NCBI RefSeq assembly: GCF_963675165.1
Contig: NC_087392.1
Coordinates: 186,001-250,000, forward strand
Reading direction: 5' to 3'
Source: Halichondria panicea
Lineage: Eukaryota > Porifera > Demospongiae > Suberitida > Halichondriidae
Length of the DNA stretch: 64,000 nucleotides
The notes under the pieces are model-generated. The model did not search any database. It worked only from the letters and a program-made list of their open reading frames with translations, and was not told where the DNA came from. Shown here in pieces: positions 1 through 14,336 of the stretch (its first letter is position 1; each line of letters opens with the position of its first letter). A program made the translations under genes and the position numbers.

Positions 1-238
1 CTGAGAACATACAAAATATCAATGTACATGTATAGCATGCATGGCAGTTTTACCATTACATGATGTTTTAACATATTGTGTGCAATTTTCAGAACAAGTA
101 TTTTAAACATAATTATTGAAAAAAGCAATGTGCAACCTCAACTATAATATCAATTATAATAAGCATACAGAAAAAATACCAATGCAAAGTGGGTCAGAAA
201 ACAGCTTGACTATAATTACTATTGTTATAAAGTTTTAA
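1..238. other. 3' flank of PET/LIM gene
   Basis: AT-rich non-coding sequence downstream of the PET/LIM stop, probably its 3' UTR. No poly(A) signal could be assigned with confidence. Confidence 0.4.
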
Positions 239-2730
239 TTACTTAATTGTGGTGCACTTCTGGCAGAGAATTTCTCCGAGGTTTGTTTCAAAGAAGTCTG
301 TTGTGGCCACACTGGACCCGCATAGGTTGCATGTGAAGCACTCCAGATGAAACACCTGCTCTCGATACACAGTGTGCTTTGAGGTAATCGGCTGGTGACA
401 TTTGAAACATTTCTTTGCAGATTTAGCGGCACAATCTTGGCAAACTGGTTTGTCTTCTTTCTCCTTGACTTTCCCTTTATAGCCGATCATATTGATCCCA
501 CAGTACCCGCAGTTGAAGCAATCAGGATGATACATTCCAAAGCCGAATTTCACTCCTCTTCCAATAACAGACTTTGTGCAGACGGTACACTTCTTGCCAA
601 CCTTGTCAGCGTAGCATGGCGTACACATTAGATTATCGTCCAACTCCTGAAACTCCCCATCAACCAACCAAGCCTGACACAGAGTACACTTGAAGCAATC
701 GGAATGCCATGCTCTGGTTTTCTGCTTCATGTAGCTAACCGTGGGTATGATAGCGTTCTTGCAAGCATGGCACTGGGCGACGGGCTCCATGCAATCACCA
801 CACAGCAGGTCACCTTTGACTAAGTAGTGCTTAGTTTGAGACACGTCTTCTTGACAGCGTCTGCACACAAAGCACTCTTTATGCCACGATCGATTTTTGA
901 AATGCATGACTTTGGCTCGTAGGCTGATAGGCTCGTGGCAACTCTCACAAATGGCTGCGTACTCTCGATCGTAACAGCGGCTGCAGTAGAGGGAATCAGA
1001 TATCTCTTTGAATGATGAATCGTGGAGAAGGGTGTCACATTCAGAGCAGCATAAGTGTTGCTTGTGGTATTTCTTTCCTCCAGACTCAGTCACAGTGTCT
1101 GAAAAGACCAGCTGAGGATAGGAACAAATATGGAATAATGAATCAATGCATGGTTACGCACTGAATAGATGTATAATGTTGCAATTTGCTGTATGCAAGC
1201 TACGTACTGATACATGTTTGTAAGTTAAGTTACAGGTTAACCTCACCTCATCACAGCCAGAGCATCTTGGCACGAGTGAGTCTCCATGATGTCTCCCACA
1301 GAGGAGGACATTCTTTTCTGATGAATGAAAGTAGATCAAGTCAACCAGCAGCTCCTGGCATGTCTCACACCTGATGCATGATCACCAGAAGTTAGGGTTT
1401 AGGGTTCTAAACCATTGTACAGTGGATTGTAGTGCACTTGCAACAGAGAATTGCCAGACAGCAAAACCACAATTTAGATTGTTAGATATGAATAATTTAT
1501 CATTAATCAGGGCCGAAACTGAAATGAAAGGGGAAATTATATTTAGCATAGTTATTTCGGTCACTTCTGAATCTACAAAATGAATAATTCTAGCACATAT
1601 CTGAGAGGTTAAGGTTTTAGGCTAATTATCTACATGTAATTATCTACTATTATTGTGGTTTTGCTGTTAGGCAATTCCCTGTTGCAAGTGCACTGCAATC
1701 CACTGTAGTGGCTTACGTGAAGCATTGAGGGTGCCATGCCTGGTCATCACCAACTCTCTCTGCTTGCACATAGACAGCTCCTAGATCAATCACTTCAGTG
1801 CAACCAACACAGGCCTAATAGAGGGAAATAAGCACAGCATGTCAACACACACTGCATGCAGTTAGTTAGTCTTACCAAACTCTCTGTGGCTGTCATTTTG
1901 TCCACTGAGCCCACTCCAAAGAACCTTCTCTTAGTTCTGTCGACAAATTTGCCCATTCGTTTCTTATCCAGGTCAGCCATTTTGTGGCAAGCATCTAGAT
2001 TGCTATCATAGACTGGGAGCTGCTGCATAAACTGCTGAATGCGATGCTTCTCTCCTCTGGACCCTCTGAGTGGTACTTTGTCTTTGGGCAGACACTGCAT
2101 GTACTGCTCAACCTGTACATACAACAATAGATGCATGATTATGTACATAGCCAATAAATACACTGTAGCTGCACCAACCAAGTCAGGAGTGAGTTCACTG
2201 GGGTACCAGGCATACTTCTCATTGAGTCTTTGTTCCCAGGCTGAGAGAGAATGGCCATTTTGTGTGCTCTGGTTGTCTAGGTAGACCATAGTGTCTCGAG
2301 GGTCAGACTCCAGCAAGTGTTGGTCTCTCACACAGCAACATGTGATGCACTTCTTCCTGCAAGAGTAGATTGTTTGAGAGGATGCATGGTTGATATAGTG
2401 TATGTGTTATAGGGTACCTCCAGACATGTGGCATGTAACCGTGGCATTTATCAGTGCACTTTGAGCAAGGCTGGCCAATCAGGTTGTCGGTGGATGGAAC
2501 CTAATCAAGAAAGACACTATCAACTTAATCATAGCTCATGTATTACTCCTCTGAGCAATACACAGATCCACCCCCTTTTTTGAGGTTTTAGCAAGAGCCT
2601 AAAGCATGGATTATACCTTCTCCAAGTTTGACTTCTTCAAAGAGTACACAATGGGGTCACTTCCTGTCCTGGACCTGCTCTCCACTGTGATGAGCCTCTT
2701 AGGCAACGATACAGGGCCTGCTCCAGCCAT
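239..2730 (-). CDS. Limpet-like PET domain plus six-LIM protein
   Basis: Seven exons can be joined in frame (2730-2617, 2500-2418, 2356-2179, 2112-1876, 1814-1717, 1370-1247, 1111-239), giving about 568 residues. The order is a short N-terminus, a Cys-rich stretch ([11 protein letters not shown]...KKCITCCC), a PET domain ([11 protein letters not shown] to [11 protein letters not shown]), then six zinc-binding LIM domains with the usual C-x2-C...H-x2-C spacing. PET plus six LIM is the architecture of Drosophila Limpet; testin and prickle have three LIMs, and FHL proteins lack PET. Such proteins are scaffolds at actin or muscle structures and in the nucleus (family knowledge). The last acceptor at 1112-1113 was chosen because it restores the LIM2 motif GCDE-LVFSDTV. 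The start ATG at 2730 lies 24 bp from an inserted foldback element. Family call is firm; orthology to Limpet rather than another PET-LIM is inferred from LIM number. Confidence 0.88.
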
Positions 2731-2754
2731 CTTGCATGAGGCAATACTGGGTGG

Positions 2755-3185
2755 CAGAGGAGGCTGGAACCACTTGACCTTAGCCAATTAAGGTCACTAA
2801 TTGGATTTATCCAAACTTCTCTTGCAGACTACTTCAAGCCTAGTTTTTAGTGTCTGTCAGTTTAAAACGTTATTTTTCAAGGGGGGTCAAATTTTATTTT
2901 CGCCAATTTTGCTCAGAAGCAGAGATACAAGTCTCAAAGCCAGCTATGCAGTGACCTCGAGAACAAGCCGCTCATGATATCGAGGCTAGTACAAGAGCAA
3001 GACTTTTGATTGTATCTCTGCTTCTGAGCAAAATTGGCGAAAATAAATTTTGACCCCCCCTGAAAAATAACGTTTTAAACTGATAGACACTAAAAACTAG
3101 GCTTGAAGTAGTCTGCAAGAGAAGTTTGGATAAATCCAATTAGTGACCTTAATTAGCTAAGGTCAAGTGGTTCCAGCCTCCTCTG
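2755..3185. mobile_element. 431-bp foldback MITE with 9-bp target duplication
   Basis: Two arms of about 175-180 bp are near-perfect inverted copies: 2755-2935 against 3005-3185. The tips read CAGAGGAGGCTGG and CCAGCCTCCTCTG. The element is flanked by direct 9-bp copies of ACTGGGTGG (2746-2754 and 3186-3194). Long inverted repeats with a 9-bp duplication fit a Mutator-like (MULE) non-autonomous element; hAT elements normally make 8 bp. There is no internal coding capacity. It sits directly upstream of the PET/LIM gene start. Confidence 0.85.
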
Positions 3186-3447
3186 ACTGGGTGGTCAATG
3201 AGCAAACACACCCACTATTACTTTGATCATGCTTTGTAACCCATAACGCATGCGCACACTGTATGCGGCCATTCCGCGATTATGCTTGTGACCAGAGACA
3301 GTGCACAGTAACTCTCCATGTAATCATATCAGGAGTGCGCATGAATGATGTAATACAGTAGCAGATAGTAGAGGTTTCAACGGTAGGTAAAGTGATCAGA
3401 AAATTAATATTGAATTTACAACAAGTAAAGAGAGGAGATAGCTATAG
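3186..3447. other. Short spacer downstream of WEE1
   Basis: This holds the right 9-bp duplication of the foldback element and otherwise unique AT-rich sequence. It separates the 5' end of the PET/LIM gene from the 3' end of WEE1; any PET/LIM promoter would lie here and within the inserted element. No further motif was recognised. Confidence 0.4.
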
Positions 3448-6267
3448 CTAGGCAATACTCATGCTTCTGTTCAGCTTGGTACCACCAAGAGCCACTTTCC
3501 CAATGGTCAGGTTAGGTCTTTGGGTGCAGGTGGTCCTTGCTTCCTTCAGTTCCCTATGCAAGAACAGGCGTACATGAGAGCACAGTACAAAGCTTAGTAG
3601 CTACATTACTCACCTAGTCAGTATTTCATTTTTAAATTTCTCTTCATTTAGTTCCTTGCACAGCTGAGCCTGCGTGGACACTAACACATGAACTACAACT
3701 AGCTGGTAATGAAGTACCTTTGATTTCTGAGCAGCTGAGCAAACTATAGGTAGTGCTAGTAGATCAGCAGCCGAGGGTCTGTGAGCAGGGTCAGACTGGA
3801 TCATACGCTGCAGGAGGGGGGGGATAGCGTACACAACACTTAGTCTATGTGGGGGGTCTCACCACGAGCAGCTGGTTAAGTTTTGCCGAGCAATCAGACA
3901 GAGGCTCCAGCTGACCATCTCTGAAATATTCAAATACACGTAATAATAGGAGCACAATAACACACTGGCACGTACCGTATCCTGTGCCAGCTGTCTCCGT
4001 TCTTGGGCAGATCTAAACTGCTCCCCTGTGAAAACAAAATAATTATTGGCTAGTCTACAATACAGAGGAATTTATAACTCACAGCAGTGTATGTAGTGAG
4101 ACCCAGAGCAAAGATATCCACTTTGGGTAAATTATTGAAGTTCTATACGAAGGATTAATCGCACAAATAAATAATACACAGATCACATGACTATCATGTG
4201 ACCTCACCTCTTGCAGTATCTCTCTGGGCAGGTAGCGACAGTCACCCTCCTCCACCTGGGGGTCACTGACAGAGGTCACCAGACCCATATCACCTGAGCA
4301 ATAATTAGGTACATGTAGGGAAGTCCCCTATCATGTAGGGAAGTCCCCTATCATGTAGGGAAGTCCTCTATCATGTAGGGAAGTCCCCTATCATGTAGGG
4401 AAGTCCCCTATCATGTAGGGAAGTCCTCTATCATGTACATGTACCCTTACCAATTTTGTATATGAGGTCTCTTCCTTTCGAGCTTGTATCCTCCATGATG
4501 GTTGCCATGGCGGTAGGGAGGTGGGGCTCTAAGAGTGAGATAAAAATGTTGTCAGGTTTGATGTCCAAGTGGACGAGACCCATGGAATGGATGTACTGAA
4601 GACCCTGCAGTGAGTGGACATGTAGTGGCAACTACACACAGAGCAATAATTGCAGAGACTCACTAAGCAGACGTGTCTCAAGAGGCTCTTTATCTCCTCC
4701 TCAGAGAACACTCCACCCGCACGTCTGTTCTGGGCTATCCTGGACAAGAGGTTACCACCTGGTGGAATAAATAGAGAAAGCAGTTCATTTTGGACATTCA
4801 CACAATGTACATAGCAAGCTATCATATCAATGTTATAAGCTACAATTGATTAGCTACTGAAACATGATCAACACTCACCATTGCAGAACTCGTTTTGAAT
4901 GAGCATGTGATTGTCCTCAGCCCAGGCACTGTAGTAGCGTACTAGGTGTGGGTGGGAGCCGAGGACAGCGTGAGCACACACCTCACGCAAAGCAGCGGCC
5001 CTACACACAACAGAAACAATTCAATACATAGCTACTACGAACATATCATGCTGCAAGCAAATGATCAAACACTCACTCGTCTGCAGAGCCAGCCACAGGC
5101 TTGTGTGATCTCTTGAGGGCATAGACACAGCCGTCAAGACGATTGATGCATTTGAAGACGGTGCCGAATGATCCGGAGCCAATCTCACAGACCTCATGGA
5201 ACTCCTCCTTGTAACGAGAGATGTTACTCTCCCTTAGAGCCAGTTTCTGGAGAGAGAGAGAAAAAGTTACAAAGTGCTCCATTTAAACAGAAACTATATA
5301 CAATGTTAGAACATAGCTGGACCTTGTGTGGTTTTGCGAGGTCCTTGTCAAAGAGGGGGGTTAGCGAGACGGAGGCACCGTTGACGACAGGAGTGGCTTG
5401 AACACTTTTGCTTTTGCTCTTACGCTGGAGCTCGACAGGAGTGAAGGGATTAACGTTGGTGCCCCTGGAGGGCCGGCGTCTCAGCTCAGGACCAGAGCGG
5501 GTCATGTGACTATGTTTGATTCGACTGCATACGGGGAAGATGATTAGAATCTTAACATTAAACTAAATGACTTACTTAAACAGTGATTTGGTTGGTCGCT
5601 GGACTGACTTTCCGGGTGTTTGGACTTGAACCCCAGAGCTCCTAGCGATACTGAGAGGTGTGCGAGGATAGTCAAACAGCTGCAGTCGCTCCAAGCGTGG
5701 AGGAGAAACCATCATGGTATCATTGGGGGGGTCCTTGAGTAGTGAGTCCACACTGTCACAGCTGGTGTTGGGAGAGCCACACGAGGAGGGGCTGTCTTGA
5801 GAGAACAGACTAGTGGGACGAAAAGTTGAGAGAAGTTCTTTGGGAGTTTGGGGGGAGAAGAGACGTTGGCGTTTGTGGAGCGGGGTCTCAGCGAATGAGC
5901 CCTCCATGAGTTTGGGAGGGGTAGACTGAGGGGTGGCAAAGTTCATGGTCCATCCACCACCATCATCCTACGGAGAATTAATAATACGTTTAGTTGATGC
6001 TTAGTGAATGTGTACCTGTGATGGACTCTCAAATAGCAGTCTCTTTGATGTCCTGGACTGATCCATGCTGCTGGACTGACTGTAGTATTCTGATGAGGAG
6101 CTGTGATCAGCTACAGCGTCATCATCTGGGTCACTCTCTACAGAGCCAAACAGATTCTTCCTCACACCATCAGCCACCTTATCTGGAGTCTTGTCTTGAC
6201 CTCTGCTCCGCTTGCTTACTGATGATCTTACTTGCCAGCGATCTCGAGGAGATCTTAGAGTTTCCAT
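3448..6267 (-). CDS. WEE1: WEE1-family mitotic inhibitor kinase
   Basis: Roughly 14 exons encode about 600-650 residues, close to vertebrate WEE1. The N-terminal exons (6267-6016, 5968-5576, 5527-5323) are Ser/Pro-rich with several S/T-P sites and the conserved NVNPFTP motif. The kinase domain starts near 5247: [18 protein letters not shown] (glycine loop), VYALKRS (catalytic Lys), [11 protein letters not shown] (catalytic loop), DMG in place of DFG as in WEE1 (DLG), and [14 protein letters not shown], matching the WEE1 activation-segment signature. The C-terminal tail ends at 3448. The family phosphorylates the inhibitory Tyr of CDK1 and delays mitotic entry in the nucleus (established). The start METLRSP is the first Met in an open exon. 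A 20-bp tandem repeat lies in one intron. Confidence 0.93.
4309..4440. repeat. 20-bp tandem repeat in a WEE1 intron
   Basis: About six to seven copies of the unit TCATGTAGGGAAGTCCCCTA lie head to tail, differing mainly by CCCC versus CCTC. The repeat is wholly intronic, between the exon encoding the catalytic loop and the exon encoding DMGLVTSV. Confidence 0.9.
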
Positions 6268-8025
<1,758 letters not shown>

Positions 8026-8232
8026 AATGCAGGAGCAGATGAACTGAACTGATATTATACTAGTAGCTTGTAGAAGAAATTTGAGAAGCTGACTTTTGTA
8101 GTAGGGTCTATAGACCTATGTGTTCTGCTGTTTTTTGTGGTTTAATAACATCATTGATTGACACCTCAGCCCCGCCCATTTGTTGCTTTGCTAGCTAGCT
8201 TCAAGTGTAACTAAGTAACCGAGTTAATAATA

Positions 8233-11200
8233 ATGGAGACAGATGCTGCTACAGAGGAACAATCAGGTATCATTGTAAAGCCATCCAGAGTTTCCAGTCT
8301 AATGCTCACTAAGCTCTTACCATTGCCTCAGAGATGGCTAGCTCATCAGCAACTGAATGCCACAGCTACAGATGTATGTCCAGAGAGGAGCTGTGTGCTG
8401 CACTGGTGGAGAAGGTGAGCCTCTACCATCATGGCCACCACCTTACCTAGTACCCACTGGCCCACAGGAGTACAAGCTCGAGTGTGCAGGGGACCAGCTG
8501 CAGTCTCTCTCAGTGTACAAGGACGAGTGTGGGCGTAAAGATGGAGTGATTGTAGAGCTGAGGAGAGAGCTAGCCGCTTACAAGCACAACTCACACACCA
8601 AAGACATCAGGTCCAACAATCTAGTGATTAAAACATCCCCTATCATCAGCTTTAGTATAGACTCTACTGGCAGGTGACTCTGTCCAATTGTACGCCAGCT
8701 AGACTTATGGAATCGTTAACTTATCCACATGTATTGTTGCGTATTGACTGATGACAATGTTTCATTCCGCCTTCCCTCCAGCTATGTCACAATGGAGGAG
8801 CACCTCTCTGCCTGTGAGCACCACCTCCAGCTCAAGACCAGTGAGGTGGACAAGCTAACACAGGAAGCAAAGTCATGGAAGGAGAAGGTGAGATGATCAT
8901 CAATACACACCATAAGTGCTAACATACAAGTATATATCTACAAGTATCTACTTTATACTGTACGCTAGGCTTCAACTGCTGAATCCAAGCTGGGAATGCT
9001 AGGGACTGGTACGTCCTCAGGCAAAATCAATGTACTACAAAAGGAACTCTCCACCAAAAAGTCTGAGATTCTGAAGCAAAAGCAAGAGCTGCAACAGCTG
9101 CGAGCCCAACAACAGACAGAGAAGGACAGCGGTGATTCACTGAGGCATCAAGTTGCTGAGCTACAAGCAAATCTATCCTCTGTCCAATCTAAGGTTTGAT
9201 TGAACACTTTGTGCTTTTGACAACAGCTGCGCAATCTTTTCGTTTCAGATGAAGCAAAGCAAATCCTCCAACGATGACTTAAAAATGGTGATAATTATTG
9301 TTTGGTTTACTAGTTATAACATGCTCCCTCTGTGTATACAGCAGCTGCAAAGAAGTGAGTGTGACAGAGAGAGGGCCAGTGTGGCTGAGCAGAGGAGGAA
9401 GGAGGAGTTAGGGAAGCTCAAGTCCTCCGTGTGTGATGGGAGACTGGTCAGTGTTGCAGGTCTTTGTGTCTTCAGTAGTCATCGTGTACTCTGTGTAGGC
9501 TCAAGCTAAACAAAATTTCCTGGAGGCTCAAGTTGAGAGGACAAAACTGAAGGAGGGTGAGTTGGCTGTTCAACTGGGAAAAGTCAAAGAGGAGGTGAGA
9601 GAATAATGGAATAATGTGTATAAGTATGCTTGTCTTCTATAAGGTAGACTGTATGCGTAGTAGTTGGTGTCTTAAAAACTATATTTGTTCCCATGCATAC
9701 TTGCATGCACATGGCGTAGGCTCAGGCTAAACTGGATTTCCTGGCGGCTGAGGTTGAGAGGGCAAAACTGAATGAGAGTGAGTTGGCTGTTCAGCTGGGA
9801 AAAGTCAAAGAGGAGGTGAGAGAATTGTTGTGCTTTATCTAAGCAACCATATTACCCTGGCCACAATAGCTGTGTACAACGTGTGAGAGGGTGGTCACTA
9901 TGACAGCACAAGTCCTCCCCCCTGCTGATGAGGAGAGTGGTGGTCCAGTGGAGGCAGTGGAACAGTTGACTAGTGAATATACCACTGTTACTGAACAACT
10001 GCAGACCACTCAGACACAACTGACGGAGGTAATCACGCTGTCTTGTGAGATCGTCTTAAATAATTGTGTAGGTGCAAGCTGATATTGAGACTGCCAATGC
10101 CACCATTACAATGCTGACTCAGCTGTGGACTGATTTTAAGGTAACCACGATTAATGAGAACTTGGCGAATTTTGATATGATAATTTTCAGTGTGGTGTTG
10201 GATCATGTGATCTTACCCAGTCATCACTAGACACCTTGATGGCGACCCTCAGTGGACTATCCTCCCAGGAGCAGACTAATAGTTGTCAAACACTCATCGT
10301 AAGCAGACCCTCCTCACACACACACACATCATGCATAACTTTATGTACTGTTACTGGATAGAATGCAATGAAAGAAAGCTTGAATGTACTGAACACTGAG
10401 CTGGTTGCTAAATGGGTTCAACTGGTGGCTGAGATAGGAGGCCATTGTTCAAGACTAGAGCTTTCCAGTGAAGGTGAGCCATTCTCATTACGTATGGTAT
10501 ACATGTAGGGTTATGGTACTTGTATCGTACAGAGACAATCGAACCAGTTGCTAAGCTAGCTTTGCTGATTGAAAAGATTGATTCACAGATAGCAGAGAGC
10601 ATACAACTTCAAGTCAAGTAAGAGTATATCCCATAGCCAGTGTTGTTATTACCCCCCACTGTGCTGTTACCCCCCACTATATTATTACCCCCCACTGTGC
10701 TGCAGACTGCAGGGGGTGGAAGAGGGTCACCTGGCAGAGGTGGCAGCCCTGAGGGGAGCAGAAGAGGAGAGGGTGGTTACAGCCGTCCAGGAGAGCCTGG
10801 TTATTGAGAGGGTGAGGGCCGAATGGTCTTGGCTACATGTATCTGTGATGTACACGTACACGTATGTACTGAGTGCTCTAATTACCTACTGTAATTGTTA
10901 CCTGTGTCTGCGTGCACGTACAGGGGAAGGTGATCAATGAGATGCAAGCTCTAGAGCAGCGACTAGAAGCAGACAAGCATGAAGCCGTTGCCAATGAACA
11001 GAGGAATAACTCAATTCTTAGCGAGCAACTCACAACTGTTAAGGAGGTAGTGTTGACGTATTGAAAACATGCAGGGAATTTCAATAGTTTCTAACTGCAG
11101 TCTTTACTGGCTGAGCGCAATGAGAAAGATGTACTCAAAGCAGAGAAGGTACGGTAATAATGTGTGTTTACCCCAATGTTACTATGAACGGGTACTATTT

Positions 11201-14200
11201 TAGCAAATTAAATTAAGTCTGTGCTAATAATAAACGCATTATATACGGGAGCTGAAAGAGTCCATAAAACGAGGGGGAGTTAGTTTTTTAAACAGCCATA
11301 ACTTTAGTATCGTTTACCTAATGTCAACATTTTTATGATTTTCTGAACGCTTAGAAAGAGACCTTTCAAATGGTGTGTTTCGATCCGAAATTTTGTTGGG
11401 GCCTTAATTTGTCATTTTTCGGCCTTGGACCATGGGCTATTATTCATGGTATGGCTAAATTGGCAAATACTTTTATATCTCAAATAAGAACTTTGATAAT
11501 ACCATTTGAAAGGTATCTTTCTAAGCTTTCAGAAAATCAAAAAATCGTTGCAATTGGATCCACGGAATTCAAGTTATGCAGCTGAAAGAGTCCATTAAAC
11601 CAAGGAGCCATACATAACTTTAGTATGGTTTACCCAATGTCCACTCTAGACAGGACTAGAGACTGAGCTGGCCTCACTGGAGGTGGCCATGAGGGAAGCA
11701 CTCACCACAGCCGATGTTGCCAAGGAGACAGTAAGAACAACACTCATGCAGGAAACAATTGGATACAGAGTAAGCCAAACCCCATCTTAAAATTCACCAC
11801 AACCACCCCGTACCAAACCCCACCTTATAATTCACCACAACCACCTCGTACCAAACCCCACCTTATAATTCACCACAACCACCTCGTACCAAACCCCACC
11901 TTATAATTCACCACAACCATCCCGTACTCGTCTGCCCCCACTAGGAGCAGTCCCACCAGCATGCCCTCACCATAGTTGCTCTGGAGGAGAAGTTGATGGC
12001 ATCGATGGAGAGATGTAAGCAGCTCCGGGGTGAGAATGAGGCTCTGTCTCAAGTGGTGAGTGGAGGGTCAGGTACGGCTCAGGGAGAGGAGGACAAGGTG
12101 AAGAAACTCACCAAGTTGACTGACACACTCAGGTATCTACGTGCACAGGAAATACAAGAACTTGTTGCAATCTTGTAGAATGTGTTTACTTGCATTGCAG
12201 CTATAATTATCGTATGTCCTGTTTTAGGCATCAGCTATCTCTTGCGAATGATGGATGCACTAAAAGCCAGAGGAGAATCAAACTGCTCGAGTCTGATCTA
12301 CTGACAGTCCGCAAGCAAATCAAAGACAGAGAAGGTACCATTTCCTCACTGTTACTAAATGCTCACATCGTCTTTATGTAGACGACATAACGCGTCAGTT
12401 CCAAGAGCAATTGAGTGATTTACAGCTCACCCTCTCCAAGCAGGAGACGTCTCTGGAGGGTAAGAGGTCAGAGGTCACTCACCTCCAGTCAGTACTGCAG
12501 GAGAAGACCACCTCGCTAACAGCTATCATTGAAACGGAAAGGTGTGACGCTGAACATAAACTATTGGAAATGAGGAACCAACTCACTCACAGCTCTCATG
12601 TGGTGAGCTAGACCTATTATACAGTATGTTGGTACATGCTATTGGTGTAGGGATCTAGTGGCCTGGCTCAAGTTGGCCAGAGGTGTACTGGAGAGAAGCA
12701 CTGTGACACCATTGCTAGTCAGAGGAGAGCCTTGTCACAGCTGAGGGACCACATACAAGAGCTGGAGCTAACCAAGCCACCAGGTATGTATGTCAGTGAT
12801 TCAAACACTGTCTTTTGATCACCTGTGTCTGCACAGTTGGTAGTCATCAAGCAACGCTGAAAGAGCTGTCTCGTGTTAGACATGAGTTGTTCAAGGCTAA
12901 GGCACGCGTATCACTGACAGCTACTCCAGCTCAACCAGAGCCAGAGGATGCATTCACTCTACCAGCAGTGGTATGCTCATCAGTGCTGTGTGTTATTGTG
13001 TTGACTGTATTGTTTCAGGAAGGTGAAGAGAGTGTGAGGAAAATTCAAGATTTGGAATCTTCAGTGTTGAAGCTTCGTGATGCTGTAGAGTGCAGCGAAC
13101 GAACCGTGTGAGTGTCACATGTACTCGTTAGTGCACCTGCTACAGTTGTTGTACAGTACAAGCAGCTGGTTGAGGTCATCTGTAAGAACATGTATGACGT
13201 GGATCGCCCAACCTCTCAAAGTATGGGGGACGGACCGAGTGAGGAAGAAAGACAAGACATTCTCAAAGAGAGGAAAAAGGTGAACAATTAATTTATGTTT
13301 GTTTCTGGCCTAGTGAGTGGTAGGGGTTGGTAGATTATGCTCGAGATATTACCTATTATGCTATTCTTTTATGCTCAAGTTAACAGCCTACAAATTGCCT
13401 ATTATTCTTTTCAAATCGCCTATTATTCTCACATTCCTCCTAAGCACAACATAGGTCCCATGTCGTGGCACAAGTAACATCAAACTATAAATAATTTCCA
13501 CGTGACTCTAACACTATAATAATTATAGAATTTCAAGGAGATAATTGTTTATATACTATGACTCGTACAGCCTGCCTATATAATTATTATTGTTATAAAT
13601 GTACCTATTATGCCAGCATAATTCTCACCCCAAAAATGTACCTATTACGCTCAAAATTAACCAACTCTTATGTTTGTTTCTGGCCTAGTGAGTGGGCCTG
13701 TAGTGAATGTGTTTGATTCTGGCCTGGTGAGTGGGCCTGGACATGTAGTATAATATGTTTGTTTCTGGCCTAGTGAGTGGGGCCTGTAGTGAATGTATTT
13801 GATTCTGGCCTGGTGAGTGGGCCTGGATCTATGGTATAATATGTTTGTACTATCATTTCTTTGCACAGTTTGCCGAAGCAGTTTTTAGACGATTCAAGAC
13901 GCTAGAGCTCAAGTCTAGGTATGCTCTGCTATGCTAACACACTGTCAGTACACGCTGTACCCATAGCAGCAGAGGAGGGTCGACCAATGGAGGCACACTG
14001 CCTGATGAGGGAGTATCAGAGGTGGTGGTCCTACAGGCTGCTCTGGATGGTGCTAGGGAGGAGCTTGAAGAACAGAGGAGACTTAACCAAGCTCTCATCA
14101 ATCGAAGGGTGTGTTTATAAGTGTGTGTGTGTGTGTGTGGTCAGATGTTATGCTGTGTTTCCTACTGCAGGTGTTCAAAGGGAAGCAGCTGGCTGCATCA

Positions 14201-14233
14201 CAGCAAAGACCTCACCACAAGTGCATCAAATAA
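8233..14233 (+). CDS. Long multi-exon coiled-coil protein, family not recognised
   Basis: At least 20 short exons join in phase from ATG 8233 (METDAATEEQS, then EMASSSATECHSYRCMSREEL) to the stop at 14231-14233 (ending KGKQLAASQQ...KCIK). Almost every exon is rich in E, K, Q, L with heptad-like spacing, for example VLQKELSTKKSEILKQKQEL and HQVAELQANLSSVQSK. This predicts an elongated coiled coil with no catalytic domain. Two consecutive exons (about 9500-9595 and 9720-9815) are near-duplicates: A-Q-A-K-(Q/L)-(N/D)-FL...ELAVQLGKVKEE. There are no membrane segments or signal peptide. Introns hold a dispersed foldback element, a 38-bp tandem repeat and an 85-bp repeat. A cytoskeletal, centrosomal or ciliary role would be only a guess; I do not recognise the family. 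Internal exon edges are approximate. Confidence 0.7.
11250..11605. mobile_element. Dispersed imperfect-palindrome element (copy in coiled-coil gene intron)
   Basis: The left half contains TGATTTTCTGAACGCTTAGA and ACCTTTCAAATGGTGTG. The right half contains the inverted counterparts ACCATTTGAAAGGTATCT and CTAAGCTTTCAGAAAATCA. The centre reads GGACCATGGGCTATTATTC. Related copies lie at about 26060-26400 and 55265-55620, and a diverged subfamily at 21560-21860, 38545-38865 and 46575-46890. It is non-coding, so a foldback/MITE family is likely. Confidence 0.7.
11772..11932. repeat. 38-bp tandem repeat, about four units
   Basis: The unit begins ACCAAACCCCACCTTATAAT and continues TTCACCACAACCACCTCGT. 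It is repeated about four times with few changes and is intronic in the coiled-coil gene. The first unit is the most diverged. Confidence 0.9.
13320..13860. repeat. Probable element remnant and 85-bp tandem repeat
   Basis: 13325-13665 has weakly inverted ends (GTTGGTAGATTATGCTC versus, on the other strand, GTTGGTTAATTTTGAGC) and repeats the phrase CCTATTATGC, suggesting an old DNA element. 13669-13850 carries about two units of an 85-bp repeat starting TATGTTTGTTTCTGGCCTAG; part of that unit also sits at 13291-13318, left of the element. All of it is intronic in the coiled-coil gene. Confidence 0.55.
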
Positions 14234-14277
14234 CTATATAATAATTTATATACTTTATTTTTCTTGTGCAGTTTTAC

Positions 14278-14336
14278 TAGTCTCATGAATCAGCCGCACC
14301 TTTGGTGTCCAAAGGTGCGGCTGATTTATGAGACTA
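14278..14336. mobile_element. 59-bp mini-foldback with 9-bp target duplication
   Basis: A near-perfect hairpin: arms TAGTCTCATGAATCAGCCGC... and ...GCGGCTGATTTATGAGACTA of 28 bp around a 3-bp loop, with one mismatch pair. It is flanked by direct copies of CAGTTTTAC (14269-14277 and 14337-14345). The duplication shows it moved as a unit although it has almost no internal sequence. It lies between the coiled-coil gene stop and the NUDT19-like start. Confidence 0.85.

Noticed and set aside
1154-1339. Separate small gene at the PET/LIM locus
   Set aside because: It is one exon (1247-1370) of the PET/LIM gene carrying the end of LIM1 and start of LIM2.
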